Part shown: positions 43,546-55,995 of the stretch, piece by piece
How the letters are laid out: each line of letters begins with the position of its first letter
How positions within the stretch are numbered: the first letter of the stretch is position 1
Assembly (NCBI GenBank): GCA_024516035.1
Contig: CM044956.1
Span: 28,245,101-28,309,100 of the forward strand
Origin: Bactericera cockerelli
Lineage: Eukaryota; Arthropoda; Insecta; Hemiptera; Triozidae
DNA length: 64,000 bases
Direction: 5' to 3'
Position numbers and translations under genes: made by a program
The notes under the pieces: model-generated
Database searches by the model: none
What the model was told of the DNA's origin: nothing
Seen by the model: the letters and a program-made list of their open reading frames with translations, nothing else

Positions 43546-46107
43546 ATTAATGAAATACTATGTAAATAAAAATTCAAAATTTGGTCATTTGACGATCCGT
43601 GATTTTTTTGTAACACAGTTACTTTTGAACATGAAAAAAATCTATTGAAGGAATCTGTACCTGCTTTGTAATGCAATCACACTTAATTCCACAATTCTTC
43701 CCTGTAACCCTTTGCACCTTTTTTATACCAAAGTAATCCTTGCCCAACGTACATTTTTTGGTATAATCATTATAATACAATAATGTATAAAATTAATAAA
43801 TAATTATTTTCAGTAAAAAGATACATGGTAAAATGGAAAACTTTTACAAAGAATTTTGTATGAGCATAGGTCTTAAACTAACACTAACTGCGAAATTAAA
43901 CATACATCTCGAAGAAAAATCTACGAATCTATGTATTTCTCACCACATTGAGAGATGAAGAGAGAAAATTTTAATTCATTTCTCACCATCACCTTCACTC
44001 TTACTGAAATACGTATGTGTGTTCAAAATTTACATAATATCTACCTTTGTTCACAACATGGAGCTCAGAATTATGCTGATAGAGTTGAGGACTTACTGAG
44101 GTGTGAACCAAGTTGTTTTTGCACCTCCAGTGTGAAAAACTTCATGAGTGGGAAGGGAATGACTAGAACTTTGGCTGAAAGAGCAACAACAAAACCTTTG
44201 CACCACCACATCATATGTGAAAAATATAACACATTTGTAGATTTGTATGAAGCTTGTGATAATCTTTGAGTTTTTATATCATCTCATTTTCTCTCTCATT
44301 CTGTTTTCCTCTCTTGCTGCCAGTCCCTATTTTCTTTCTCTCTAGCTCTCTCGCCCTGAAAGCTGGAAGGGTTGATCTATTGAAAGTTCTGCCGAGGTTA
44401 ACCGCAAGGCGGGGGTGAGGGTTCATTTTTAATTACTCATTAAGTTTGACACTCAGGTGGAAACCATGGATGAGATTGAGAGTGTTGTGTGAATTCAAAT
44501 TAGAGCGAGATCCAAGTGTGATGGATATGTGTGAAATCAAATTAAACTCACAAGGCTCAAGAAGCGTTGGTTCATTATACAGAAGGAAGGCGAACGCGCC
44601 CTTTTGGTGTAGGCGGTTTCTTATGTCTTTGGGGTCTAATGTGATTAATAGTGTTGTACATAATTGATGTTCTATAACTCTATATGATTCCAATTGAAAA
44701 TTAGGACTTTCTTCTTTACTGTTCAAGTGATCCGACTTGACAAGAACTACAAGGAGTATTACGTATTCAAAAGGCTGCTGGATATATAACTTGACAATTT
44801 TGATTTTTTTTAATGATCTTAATTATTAGTAACATAATCTCTATTTCCCACAGGTCGCTTGGATTGTTGTAAGTTTTTGACGAAATCATGACCATTAGGT
44901 AATGTGTGAGTACATGTGTGGCAAGTTAAGAATACTTAATTTCTATACTGTTGGTTGCATCTAAAAATTAAATCAGTCAACATTTTTCGAAAATTCTATT
45001 TACTTTTAATGAAATTATGGTTCTTTCTTTAGCAATTAGGAATAACGCAAGTGCAACTTCAACCTCTTGTTTTATTTATATTACAAGTTCTCTGAAGGTT
45101 CAATTGGTTGATTCAAAAGTGGACACAAAAAATGGCTACGAATCGAGATTCTAGCATCATTTATTTTGTTTTAAATTTCAATTTTGACTTAATGTTAATC
45201 CGACCAACATTAGGGTCGGGACGAATTAAAATTGTATCAACAATTTTTACGCTCGAGTAGAAAATTAATCGGTCAATTAATATTTGTAAGACCACTAAGT
45301 CTGACTATGTCGTATACCAGATACGTATCTATGGCGTCGAGTTCTGGCCCGAAAAGATTTGCGGCAATGTCTCATTGTGTACATTAGGGTTAGGAATAAT
45401 AAATTTAATATAGAACCATGCCTCTGGCCTGAACTCGGGTGCAGCCGCGATGTTCAGATATCTAGATATAATAATCATTTTCCATCCAGACCTAACATAT
45501 TGTGTTACATCTATGTGGAAAAGTTCATAAGTGTGTGGTAAGGTATGAAAGGTTATTCTGTTTTCTTTTTTTCCCTGAATGTATTTCACACTGGGACGGG
45601 ATAATCTCCTCCCAGCACTTGTGAAAGGAGACAGGGAAGCTGTGTTGTTTGTTTCTAAACACATTCACAGGTTCAGTGAGAATGTTATTTTATAATATAT
45701 TAGAGTTGCTACATCATAGAACAAGTACACGAGAATAATAAATAAAAAAATTGTCTGACTTTTAATAATTACTATAGAACACTATTATTATCGGCAGTGC
45801 GCCAGACCAAGTTCCGACCGACGCACACAAAGTGTATATTAGACGAAAAATTTCAAACTAATTTAACTGCCTCTTATTATTATATCCTAGCTCCTTCTTA
45901 TTAATATAAAAGTGCGTATTTTGCGATCTGTACTGATTGACTTATTGATACAAAAAAGGTATGAGGCACTTTCCGTGGTCGTAATAACTTCAAATTTTGT
46001 GTGTAGGTAGATCTGACAAGGTAATCAATTGAAAAACTGCAAATTTTCATTATCGAAAGTATCAAATAAAAGAAAAATGGCAACTAGCATGGGATACCAC
46101 CCGCAAC
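43546..46107. other. Unassigned DNA
   Basis: Open frames at 43955-44269 (+) and 44433-44726 (-) have no recognised domain or splice sites and are not accepted as genes. 44335-44420 is moderately GC-rich. No transposon was delimited. Confidence 0.3.
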
Positions 46108-46200
46108 ACTAAGCTATGCCTCGAAAGCTATGCCTCGAATGTATATAGTAGGGTTAAGGAAAATAAACATTCTAGGGTTAAGGAAAATAAACATAGGGCC
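46108..46200 (-). repeat. Satellite units, locus 4
   Basis: The reverse complement shows CCTTAACCCTAGAATG, CCTTAACCCTACTATA and CGAGGCATAGC twice, i.e. two to three degenerate units of the ~44-bp satellite without a recognisable terminal array. 'ggaggaaatggaaaactttc' some 250 bases further on resembles the sequence that follows locus 2. Confidence 0.55.
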
Positions 46201-46548
46201 ATCACAAAATAAGCATTCTTGATTTCGAACCTTATTTTATGTATACTCGTAGCTCAGCCAGAATTGATTTTATCCCATTTGTCAAACAGGAAGCTAGGTT
46301 TAGCATAATATAACCATCTAATACATTGCCAATACCCTCCTCAAGTCCTCACCATAGACATCACATTATACCCCGACATATTCCCTATTTTATTGGAAAA
46401 ATGGCAGCTTCCTAAACTTGTTGCATGGCCGGAAATATACATTTTAATGAGGAGGAAATATTTATAGGAGGAAATGGAAAACTTTCTAAAAACTTAATAA
46501 TAAGGATAACTTCAAAAGAGATCATGGGTACTAGGGTGGGTACCTTGA

Positions 46549-46575
46549 TTTTTTTTTTTTTTTTTTTTTTTTTTG
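46549..46575. repeat. Poly(T) tract
   Basis: An uninterrupted run of about 24 T, with no recognisable retroposon body on its right. It is just left of the third foldback. Confidence 0.9.
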
Positions 46576-46613
46576 ATAAATAAAGTTTTTAAGTAGAATA
46601 ATGATATATTATA

Positions 46614-47597
46614 CAGGGCTTCCATAATGTCTCACCCGGGCCTGAGTTTCTCGGAAAATACTCATAATATTAAAAAAACGCAAAAAACCGTATTCCCTTG
46701 ATTTTTAGGGGATTAAAATTTAACAAATAAAATATCCTACACGGCCCCAGTCAGGCCCCATGAACCAACTATAATTCTTCAATAAAATGATAAGTTGTGT
46801 TGCATATTTTTAGGCCTCATTGAATGGCTTTTATTTCAAAAACAAAAAATCTGTGATTATACCATTCTGGAGATGCATCAGGGTCTTCCGTCCTGGTTAA
46901 TATCCCATATTTTTTTACCTATAACTCGTTAACCTAAAGTTCCAAAAGGATGGAATTTTTTCATATAACCTTCTTTTAGCGAGTCCTATCGAACAAGATA
47001 TAGTTCGAACTGTTCAGTTGATTTTATTTTCTGGTCGGTTTCGTCGGCCAGCCGGTGGACAAACAGCCGAAAAAGTTTTACATAAAAAAATCGAGTTATG
47101 TCTTGTTAGAAAGGTATCGCAAATGAGTTATGTAAAGAAAATATTTTTAGAGCTTACGGTTAACGAGTTATAGGTCAAAACATATCGAGAACGGTATGGC
47201 GTACGTCACTGAAACGGTATGGCGTACGTTCTATTTAAAATTCCAAAGGTGAACCCCCTGGTAAAGATGAAATATCATGGCTCTTTTTTTTTGGTTTACC
47301 CTGTTGATCAAAACATATGTAAATTAGCCAGACAGGGTCGGCACCCTGTCTTATCTCACTGAAATTTGTTGCAATGAACTCCTCTTAATGAGGCCTTTAA
47401 AAAAATATCCCACAAGACATACCATTCTATTTAAGATTTTAAAGTTGGTCCATACCCAGCCGGACTGGGGCAGTGTACTTGATTTTTATTTTAGCTGAAA
47501 CTTAATCCTCCAAAAATTAAAGGAATAAGGCTATTGAAATTTTGAATTGATTTCGAGAACCATAGGCCAAGGTAAGACTATACATATAGAATCCCTG
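46614..47597. mobile_element. Diverged foldback element of family FB1
   Basis: It starts CAGGGCTTCCATAATGTCTC, ends 'agaatccctg', and is flanked by TA. Inside it repeats the order of the 3884-4771 copy: 'ggggattaaa', 'acacggccccagtcaggccc', 'taactcgttaacc', 'ctggtcggtttcgtcggcca', then the mirrored blocks. Many substitutions, and an insertion near 47190-47340 with a duplicated 'acggtatggcgtacgt', show that it is an older copy. Confidence 0.75.
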
Positions 47598-48181
47598 TAT
47601 ACCTAAGTAATATAACAAATTAGTGTGCACAATTCTTCCTACTTCATATGATGAAAACTCCCACGATAGAAGTTATTCCCACCCAGGAAAAGGTGAAAAC
47701 CATTAGGAATTTTCCATAACACTCAGCTTATACCACAGGACAAAAGGTGACTTTATTTTTCTCACTACGAAATCCTTTCGTTGGAATATCCTCTCGGATC
47801 TCCGTACACTATGACCGTATGAAAATCCTTTAGAGTTTTAGAGTGTATCTCACGGTGGGGGGTTTATGGATTCAGGGAAAAAAATATTTTTCTAGAACAT
47901 TATTAGAATAAAATAAGATTTATGTATTTATAATTTATTATCTACCGAACTTGGCTTTTCATTTCTCTTCCCTATCGACAAAACTAAAGATATTTACAAA
48001 GTTGACTAAATTAAGACCGAAAATTTTATTTAATTACCTACTATTCGGTTTTGGTTAATATTTATTTATCTAGGTAGGTATCACGATTACTATTGTGTAA
48101 TCGTGATCAAGCCTACGAGCCTAGGCGAAACTTAAGTCGGTGAGTGAAAAATTTAAAGAATCCTATTAGTTTTATATAAAA
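47598..48181. other. Unassigned DNA
   Basis: No gene was recognised. 'tcacgattactattgtgtaatcgtga' at 48085-48110 is a hairpin with 11-bp arms (TCACGATTAC/GTAATCGTGA). Confidence 0.4.
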
Positions 48182-48362
48182 CTAGCGGGTTACACCCGCC
48201 GCTTCGCCAGCCCATCAAACACACACAACGCACACACACACACCCACCACACACACACACACACACACACACATCCACACACAACCACACACACGCACAC
48301 ACACGCACACACACGCACACACCCACACACCACACACACACACATACATACATACCACACCA

Positions 48363-48418
<56 letters not shown>

Positions 48419-48465
48419 CACACCACACCACACACACACCCACACACACACACCACCACACACAC

Positions 48466-48496
<31 letters not shown>

Positions 48497-48635
48497 CCAC
48501 ACACACACACACACCACACACCACACACACACCACACACCACACCACACACACACACACACACACACCACACACACACCACCACACACACACACACACCA
48601 CACACACCACACACACACACAACACACACACACCA

Positions 48636-48695
<60 letters not shown>

Positions 48696-49314
48696 AAATG
48701 TCATTTAGGTTTGAAAAAAAACCTGAATATTTTTTGTCGCCCATCTATTTTCTGGCCTTCCCCGGCGTAGCTCAAGAATGGCTCATCAGAATTTCGCGAT
48801 CAATATGTCAAATGAAAGCCTAAACCCTTGCCTAAAACTTTCTCGCTCTGAGTTGATAGGTCGTCACTTCAAATTTCGAGAAAAAATGTCATTTAGGTCA
48901 AAAAAAGTGAATATTTTACATGTTACCCATCCATTTTTTTACTTTACCCGGCGTAGCTCAAGAACGGCTCATCAGAAATTCGCGTTCGATATGTCAATTG
49001 AAAGCTCAAACCCTTGCCTAAAACTTTCTCGCTTTGAGTTGATAGGTCGTCGCGACAAATTTCGAGAAAAAATGTCATTTATGTCAAAAAACGTGCATTT
49101 TTTTTGCGTCACCCATCCATTTTTTATCCTTACTCATTGTAGCTTAACCTCAGGGAGATATAATCTAGCCTAGAAGAATTTCCTGATCCAAGCGGACCTA
49201 TGTGCAAAATTTCAGGTTTCTCGGTCAAACGGTGTGGATTTGTATAAAGAACATACATACATACATACACACATACATACACACATACAGACAGCTTTCT
49301 TTTATAGATATAGA
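48182..49314 (-). mobile_element. Non-autonomous Helitron, 1.1 kb
   Basis: Read on the minus strand, it starts TCTATATCTATAAAAGAAAG at 49314 (preceded by A) and ends at 48182 with GCGGGT-GTA-ACCCGC and CTAG, followed by T. The 5' half has an (ACAT)n tract and two to three units of ~188 bp (from 48763, 48951 and, weakly, 49136; 'ggcgtagctcaagaa'). The 3' half is CA repeat. There is no Rep or helicase. It is the same subfamily as the truncated end at 23189. Confidence 0.9.
48215..48696. repeat. CA/CCA microsatellite inside the Helitron
   Basis: About 480 bp of (CA)n is interrupted by CCA steps. Long Val/Cys-rich open frames in all minus-strand frames are a by-product of the repeat. Confidence 0.95.
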
Positions 49315-51404
49315 TATTACATATGTATGGGTATAATGGACTACAAGACGCAAAGCTGTTTTGCCAACTCTGGTCAAAGAGAGAGAAAGAGAGACTGGCT
49401 AGCCTAATTAGAACAATATTAGTTTCGCCTCCTCTGATTATAAACACATAAAGTTCGAGCTGAGTTGGGACCAAAGTCTCTGCCGAGAGTAAAGTTGTGC
49501 TTTATGTGACGGGAGCTCTGGGTGTACTAACCAGACAAGCTGTTCCAATCAGGCACGGGGTAGTCCGGATTATATAATACATAGTTACGTAGAATGTAGA
49601 TAGGAAATTCTGATACAGGGAAATTATACAACGTCGATACAGTGATATCATACTGTCGAGATATTCTGGGGGTGTTTCGGACTTGGAATATTCTGTTATT
49701 TAAGAATTGTTTTACTTGAAAAAAATTGAAGGGACACAGAATAGCAATGATGAACAACCTCATACTGCATTCAATAGGTAGACAAGAGATGTTTTCTCTC
49801 GTCCGTAAAAAAAGAGATATTAACCCCTGCATTCACCCCCTTTCCCCTCGTTCCCCCTCAGCCCACAACATTTTCCACCCGGGATAGCTTGTCATTGACC
49901 CTTGTCTTACATGTGAGGACAAAACAAGACATCTCGTAGAGGTAGATAATTAATGGTCGAGTCACTTAGCACTTTTTATCCTTTTTTTTGTAAAAAAAAA
50001 CCTCGTCCACCCCACCAAGTTCTTCTCTCCTACAATTTTTTCACATTTTTTTCCACGATTGTGAAAAATGAAGTTTGAAAAAAAAGTCTTCAATATAGCG
50101 TGACGTGTAGGAGGGAAGTTTTCCAGATTGTCCTTGGAGGTAATTAATAAGAGACGGACACAATCACCCTCCTTGTCCAACATTGTTGTTCTGCGATCTG
50201 ATAGGAACCTATAACTAACATGTATGACTTGGTAATAAATACAAGATCAGACCCGTGAACTTATCATAATGTATACTTGTGTTCTTGAATCTTTTAAAAT
50301 GATGCTTGAAAGATTTTTTTTTGCATGTACATACAAAAAACCTACTAATATATTATTCTGCTGCTTCTTAACCATAGATGTTTACCTAATTACTCTTTGA
50401 ACAACTGTTCGGCCCCGGGTGACTTCAATTTATGCAGGAAAATCAGGACCCTACTCTGTTCTATTCTTATTTAATACATAGAAAAGTTATCGACAAGACC
50501 TCACTTCCTTGGGTCAATGTTATCTTTAAGTTCTGGATTTACAGTATACTATTTTAAAAATAACTATACATATCTGTAAGTCTTGGAGTTACGAGTTACA
50601 CCTTGTATAATCAAAATAATAATAATAATAGTAGTAAGCTCTTGTATACTCGGGCTGGTGTATAATGATTATTTATGGGTTGTAATATTATGACTGCTAA
50701 CACTCTCCAGAGTCTTGTTGACAATTTTATACATTTTTTCTTCAGATCGATCTGAGAAAAAAAAAAAAAACATCGTCCTCACTTTCTTTAAAAAAAAGTT
50801 TCTTTTTCTATTGGAGATATTTACATGAAAAATTCAGAAAATGAGAAAATATTGTTTAGATTTGAGACTATCAATGAAAATTTTAAAATCGCACTTAGGA
50901 AGTAAAAAAGTTTTAAAAAAAAAAGTGATTGGGTTTTTGATTACCCAGTCGCTATATGGTCCGCTTCTCAGCTTGGGAAATTTTGAGCATTGTCAATAAT
51001 GTAGATCAGTATACTTCCCCTAGAATACATAGATGGACTATAGCTATCTATAGAGAACTGTAATTGTTCTTGATTGCTTTTTCACTAATGGACTGATTCA
51101 ATCGTGACCTTAACTGACCGTTAGCCATTTGATGTTGAATGAAGTTGTTCAGGATTAAATATGTCCATTAGAAGTTATACAATTATTGTTTAATCACAGA
51201 TATAAGAAAGTGTGAACGGATCTTAAACTCGCAAGCTCATCACTGAGTAGAGAAATAAAGATAGTATTTATGACCCCAAAAAAACCACATCATGGTTACA
51301 AAAGGAAGAACGCCCCACTCAAAAAAATGAGTACAATTAGATAAAAATAAATGATATGAAATTATTGATAACACCGTAATCATCAATACAAAACATAACT
51401 ACAT
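49315..51404. other. Unassigned DNA
   Basis: No gene or delimited element was recognised. There are A-runs near 49991 and 50757 and a short ATA/TAG repeat near 50610. Confidence 0.35.
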
Positions 51405-51530
51405 AGTTGTTGGGGGTGACATCCAGCCCAAAAGCTGACTGTTCTCCCCATTCATCAATGCAGCACAAATACTTTGTTTTTGGAGGTGACAGCCAGCCCA
51501 AGAGCTAACTGTTCTACACAGAGCAGTATC
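51405..51530. repeat. Two-unit tandem repeat, ~70 bp
   Basis: 'gggggtgacatccagcccaa', 'aagctgactgttct' at 51412 and 'ggaggtgacagccagcccaa', 'gagctaactgttct' at 51482 are spaced about 70 bases. This is a diverged tandem duplication. Confidence 0.7.
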
Positions 51531-51533
51531 TGG

Positions 51534-51773
51534 GGTGTATCAAAAATAAGGTTCACGTTGCCAAGGAAGTCAAACAAAATGTTAAAGCAAATCTTTTTCA
51601 ACGTAAAATCCATTTCTGCAATAAAAATTGCATTTTTTTAAATTCATGTTGAACATTTGCTGGCTGAAAGTACGTGAAATACATAGGAACTATGTTTTTC
51701 GTTACCTTACACTCTGCCGCGTTGCCTCTTTCTTTGTATAGGGCGTTCTTCACACCTCGGCCGAAGTGTTTGA
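51534..51773 (+). repeat. R3 dispersed repeat, copy 1
   Basis: 'gtatcaaaaataaggttc', 'tctgcaataaaaattgcatt', 'ggctgaaagtacgtgaaat', 'cttacactctgccgcgttgc', 'cacacctcggccg' occur in this order. The same order, inverted, is at 57055-57290. It has no coding potential and is likely a MITE. The left edge (GGGGTGTATC) might be its terminus. Confidence 0.7.
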
Positions 51774-52377
51774 TAGGGAATATAAATCCAATTGAGAAAG
51801 AGGACAGCTAGAATGTGCACTGACCACTCGTAGCACCCACTCCATGTGCCTGAATCTCTGAAAACATTTCATCACCAAAGACTGCCCTAGTATACATACC
51901 TACTGCCATGATTTTTGTTCACTAAAAAAAGGAGTTAGCGGTGTTTTTTGAAAGACACAAAAGAGCCTTGCAAATCCTTGCAGAAAATCAGGGGTATGTT
52001 GAGGTGCAGGCCTCTTTAAAATCCCACCAAACATCTACATCTCCTTTTAAGTTTATGTCTATGAAACATTAACCGCCATCGACCTGACGTGTTGTTCAAC
52101 TTCCCGTCATCTCTAGGAGTCAGTATTTCCGGAAGGTTTGTTAATCACACATTGGCAGTCGTGAGACCCCTTGTCACATTGAACCAACAATCCTCCTGAT
52201 ACACCTGAAAAATGTGGGGTTATTTTCCATCAAGATTTTACGTACAATTGACAAGACATATTTTTAATAAGTTTATTATCAGTGTGAACAATGACATTTA
52301 TAAGAACTTTTGTGAAAAATAAAACATATGATGTACATAGGTTATGAATTCTTATTCGAGTATTTAATGTGTCACTA
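51774..52377. other. Unassigned DNA
   Basis: No gene was recognised. Confidence 0.4.
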
Positions 52378-52619
52378 TCTTAATATATAAATGTCAAAGT
52401 CACTGACTAACTGACCACTCACTGACTGATCATCGCTCTACAGCCCAAACCGTAAGTCCTAGGAAGCTGAAATTTGGTAGGTAGCTTTGTCTTATAGTCT
52501 AGATGTGCAATAAGACGGGATTTTTCGAAACTCCCACTGCAACACCTGCCATTGGCGAAAAAGGATTTTTTGCTTTCACGGCCATGCCTCGGCCCGCAAA
52601 GCGGGCGACAGCCCGCTAG
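52378..52619 (+). mobile_element. Non-autonomous mini-Helitron, 242 bp
   Basis: It starts TCTTAATATATAAATGTC after an A and ends GCCCGCTAG before a T. GGCCCGCAAAGCGGGC and GGGCGACAGCCC give two alternative 3' hairpins. 'cggccatgcc' precedes the hairpin as in the other Helitrons. It sits just beyond the poly(A) signal of the exon candidate at 52768. Confidence 0.85.
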
Positions 52620-52669
52620 TGTAATATACAGGTTGAATACATTATTACTTTTCAATAAACCTGAAGAGT

Positions 52670-52675
52670 TTTATT
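52670..52675 (-). promoter_or_regulatory. Possible polyadenylation signal
   Basis: AATAAA on the minus strand, 93 nt downstream of the stop codon of the terminal-exon candidate. Such hexamers are common by chance in AT-rich DNA. Confidence 0.35.
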
Positions 52676-52767
52676 TCTCTTAGAATGTAATAATATTCGT
52701 GCAAGTTTCGCCAAGATGTCTCTGGAAAGAACCCAGAAAAGTTTTTCATAGGTACTTCTAATCCATT

Positions 52768-53134
52768 TTAATTTTGAAGATGGAAGTAGACTTCTCTTCT
52801 CCTCTGTCTCACCCGGTCACCCTGAATGATTCCACAGCTAGGACCACAACGACATTTACAGTGGTCAATATCGTTATCGTAAACATCGTTTACTGTGATT
52901 TGCATACTTAATGCCCTGCATTCCTTGCGCCATACGATACGCCCCCTGAGTCCAGGTACTGTGTCTGTGAAGTGTTCAGTTGCTGGGTAGAAAGTTGCAG
53001 AACCGCATTGGCATCCATGATGAAGGACAGATAAACTTTTTTCGTACATGGTCCTAATATTAATTAATTTTGAAACTGTAACGCAATACCAACTTGTGAA
53101 GCATACAAGCACAGATACCCACAAGCCTTCGTCC
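52768..53134 (-). CDS. Candidate terminal exon, Cys-rich protein
   Basis: On the minus strand a pyrimidine-rich stretch ending GACGAG (53136-53135) could be the acceptor. The open frame then reads DEGLWVSVLVCFTSWYCVTV, includes GCQCGSATFYPATEHFTDTV, VWRKECRALSMQITVNDVYD and CKCRCGPSC, and ends VRQRRREVYFHLQN before TAA. A hydrophobic stretch near the start could be a membrane or signal segment. The first in-frame ATG comes only after about 30 codons, so an upstream exon or a shorter protein is implied. No transposon homology is evident and codon use looks normal. The paired Cys (CxC, CxCxC) suggest a disulfide-rich or metal-binding module, but I do not recognise the family. Confidence 0.4.
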
Positions 53135-54854
53135 CTCGTCAAGACCCCGAAGTAAAAAGAAAAATTCTATCATATGATTAGACATGCTAAACAATTTATT
53201 CACCACTCATGATGGTAAATAATCGAAAAAAATTGAGAACCTTTTGTCTTCATTTGAAATTTTTCATGGTCAATATATTCTCAACACATTTGGTTGTTAT
53301 ATAGGCGTTTGTTGTTAACATTGGTCATTGTTCTTGGAGTTTGCTTTCCATCTTCAACCACGTAACAAAATAAACAAGACGTGGTTTTGGCACCCTAAAG
53401 CGAGGAAGAGTCGATGTTGAAGGAACTATTCCTTTTTTGTTTCAATTGACTGCCCGTTAGGCTATTAATCTTGTATGTTCTGTCCTTTCTGTAAACAAAA
53501 GAGGTTGTGTTGATTTTGTTTTCAATTTTATCACTCAATTATGTTTCAATCAATCTTGAGTCTCCAAGGAATTTTGTCTCTCTTTCTCTTCTTCTTGTCC
53601 GAAATTATACTTATTCCAATTCAGAGTTTGTCATTAGTCCTTATTTTGGGGGGTCCCTGTTATTAGATAAATAGGAAGATCTGCTAACCTGTTATAATTT
53701 TGACAGGGGCACCATTTCAACCAACAAAAGAGAACTGACCGATCAATTTCAGATGACAGTTACGGAGACATTCATCATTGGGTATCTAGAATGAAGTATT
53801 TTTGGTTGATATGATGTTAGATTTAATTACGATACCTCCCATAATATACAATGTTATAAGCATCATCTTGAGATACGAAGCAGAAATTAAATACTAATGA
53901 AATTTTCATTGAGAGTTTCATGTTTTTATCCTTAAGGCTTGTTAATAAGGTAAATAAGATCAAAATAATAGATAAATGTTTAGGTATGATAATATGTATA
54001 TTGCATGATGAAAAAAAAAATCACTAGAAAAAAATCACAGTTCATATTCAAAATTCAATCATCCTCTCCTGGAGTTCTAGTAATAGCCTAAAAATTCAAA
54101 AAGAAGTGTTTGGGTAATCCGTTATTGAATAATTATGCATCTCTCAGTTGCACAATACTCAATACTCATACACCTCATCTTATACCTCTCTTCAATTTAT
54201 GAAATTTATATTGATAATATTGAGTTATCTTGGTGATAAAATGTTTACTAATCAATTGATAAGAATTGAGCTTGTAATACACTATTAAACTCATTAAAAT
54301 TCGATTGTTTTCCATGTTTTTTTTTAAGATCCTTTGGGTGAAAACAACTTGACCAGATAAACAAGCGCTATTAATTAGTCTTAAAATAAAATCCACTCTA
54401 AATAAAAATATTTATTATGAAATAAGAGAACCAGCGTAATAAATTTCATCCTGCAGTATTTTATCACTTGATGAGTTTCCCGAGTGAAGCCCAGTTCCAT
54501 TCCTTCCCTCTTTACAGGAGCTTTATTCCCGGAAATTCGAAATAAATTAGCATCATCAGGAAGGAAAATTACAAAAGAAGACGTCCTGGCGAATTCCGGA
54601 ATAAGAAAACTTTTAGAGGATGTGAAAGTTGTATGGATATAAATTTATTATTTGAGTAAATTATTGTGTAAATGTAGGTAGGTACACGCTATTTCCTTAA
54701 AATATAAAAGCTAAACTGAAGAAATTCGTGTTGACTTTACATAAAATAAAGTTCTGCCTCCAACAGTATTTGATAGAGTTTTTCTCATTGTACACTTTCA
54801 TTTACATTATTCTATATTTATGTGGTTCTTCAATTCTAAAGGAGCAGGATAGAG
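53135..54854. other. Probable intron or intergenic DNA
   Basis: No further exon or element was recognised. Confidence 0.35.
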
Positions 54855-55569
54855 CAGGGTTGGGACATCGAAACAAAAACATCGATGTTCGATACATCGA
54901 TGTTTTGAGAATACGATATATCGAAAACTCGATACATCGAAACAAAAACATCGATGTTCGATAGTATCGGATAAAAACATCGACTTTATATTTTAATACA
55001 TGCATACTAAGAGCTCTTATAGTGACGTAGTAAGTAGTTGAAAATGCCTTCGAGTGAGTTGAACCGTTACCCTTTTGGGTGGTAACTGGTTACTTCCACT
55101 AAAGATTCCTCTCTTTATAATCATTATTAATTCCTGAGACTTGAATAGTTAGATACAAGAGAAAAAAAAAAAAAAAAAAAAACCAAGTGTTATTTGCAAA
55201 AAAAAAGAAACAATAACATCTTTTATTTAAATAATTATTATATTAATTGTACCCTGTAGGATGTTGAACTGAAACACCGACAGCTTTGTCAAGTCATAGA
55301 CAATAAAATACTCCTGGATGGAGTCAAAATGAAGGAGTCAGACTCATATTATGCTGTGTTAAAATAATTCTGAAACAGGAAGATCCTTTCTCTAACAAGT
55401 TTACTTGAGTTTAAAAAAAAAAAGTATTCAAACCCTATAACTTTGGCCTTGATTTTTTTTTTTTTTTTAAACATGTACAGTTCTTTAAATTAAATCAGCT
55501 TTTCAAAAATGCAATATGGGCAGTCTCATTTAAGTTTTTAAAATTAACCCCCTGCAAATGCCCCTGATA

Positions 55570-55789
55570 ATGTTAAAAAATTAAAATTTAGTTCAGTTAT
55601 ATCAAACACGGCAAAATTGAAACAAACGATTCTCTGGGGGGTTTTTTAGAGGGTAGAAAACCCTTTCACGGGCTCCTAAATTCTCAAACCACGCCTGTGT
55701 TTGATCACGCAAATTTTTCCCTCCATAAAAAAAAAAAAAAAAAAAAAAATGTTAAAAAATTAAAATTTAGTTCAGTTATATCAAACACG
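55570..55789 (+). mobile_element. Nested poly(A) retroposon with 41-bp flanking repeat
   Basis: A 41-base sequence ('atgttaaaaaattaaaattt', then 'agttcagttatatcaaacac', then g) occurs at 55570-55610 and again, identical, at 55749-55789. Between them, 138 bases end in a run of about 22 A. The 3' part ('agagggtagaaaaccc', 'caaatttttccctccata') is related to the SINE-like element at 8492-8682. The flanking repeat is much longer than the usual 7-20 bp target duplication. Confidence 0.8.
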
Positions 55790-55857
55790 TCTTTTACCGG
55801 TTCTTGAAATTCTAATCTATTTGCCAGATATTTGAGTCCGTTCCTTTTTTTATAGTT

Positions 55858-55995
55858 ATACTGACCCAGAGGTCTCAGGTTTGAGTCCTGGCCAGGTAAT
55901 TTGTTTAGGCTGTGGACACCAAAGAGACTTTCAGAAAAAGTCCTTCATATCTGACATAATCAGATCTGAGCATAGCGGGTGCAGCCTGCTAGAAG
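55858..55995 (+). repeat. tRNA-like SINE fragment ending in Helitron-like hairpin
   Basis: GGTCTCAGGTTTGAGTCCTG is a box B/T-arm-like block at 55871-55890. The segment ends AGCGGGTGCAGCCTGCTAG, resembling a Helitron 3' hairpin plus CTAG but followed by A. The two signals may be independent. Confidence 0.35.

Noticed and set aside
43955..44269. 104-codon plus-strand open frame
   Set aside because: No domain, splice sites or compositional signal; this length is expected by chance in AT-rich DNA of this size.
44433..44726. 97-codon minus-strand frame and its plus-strand partner
   Set aside because: Overlapping frames on both strands without motifs.
48153..48744. Long overlapping open frames rich in Val and Cys on the minus strand
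   Set aside because: They are translations of a CA/GT microsatellite open in all frames, not genes.
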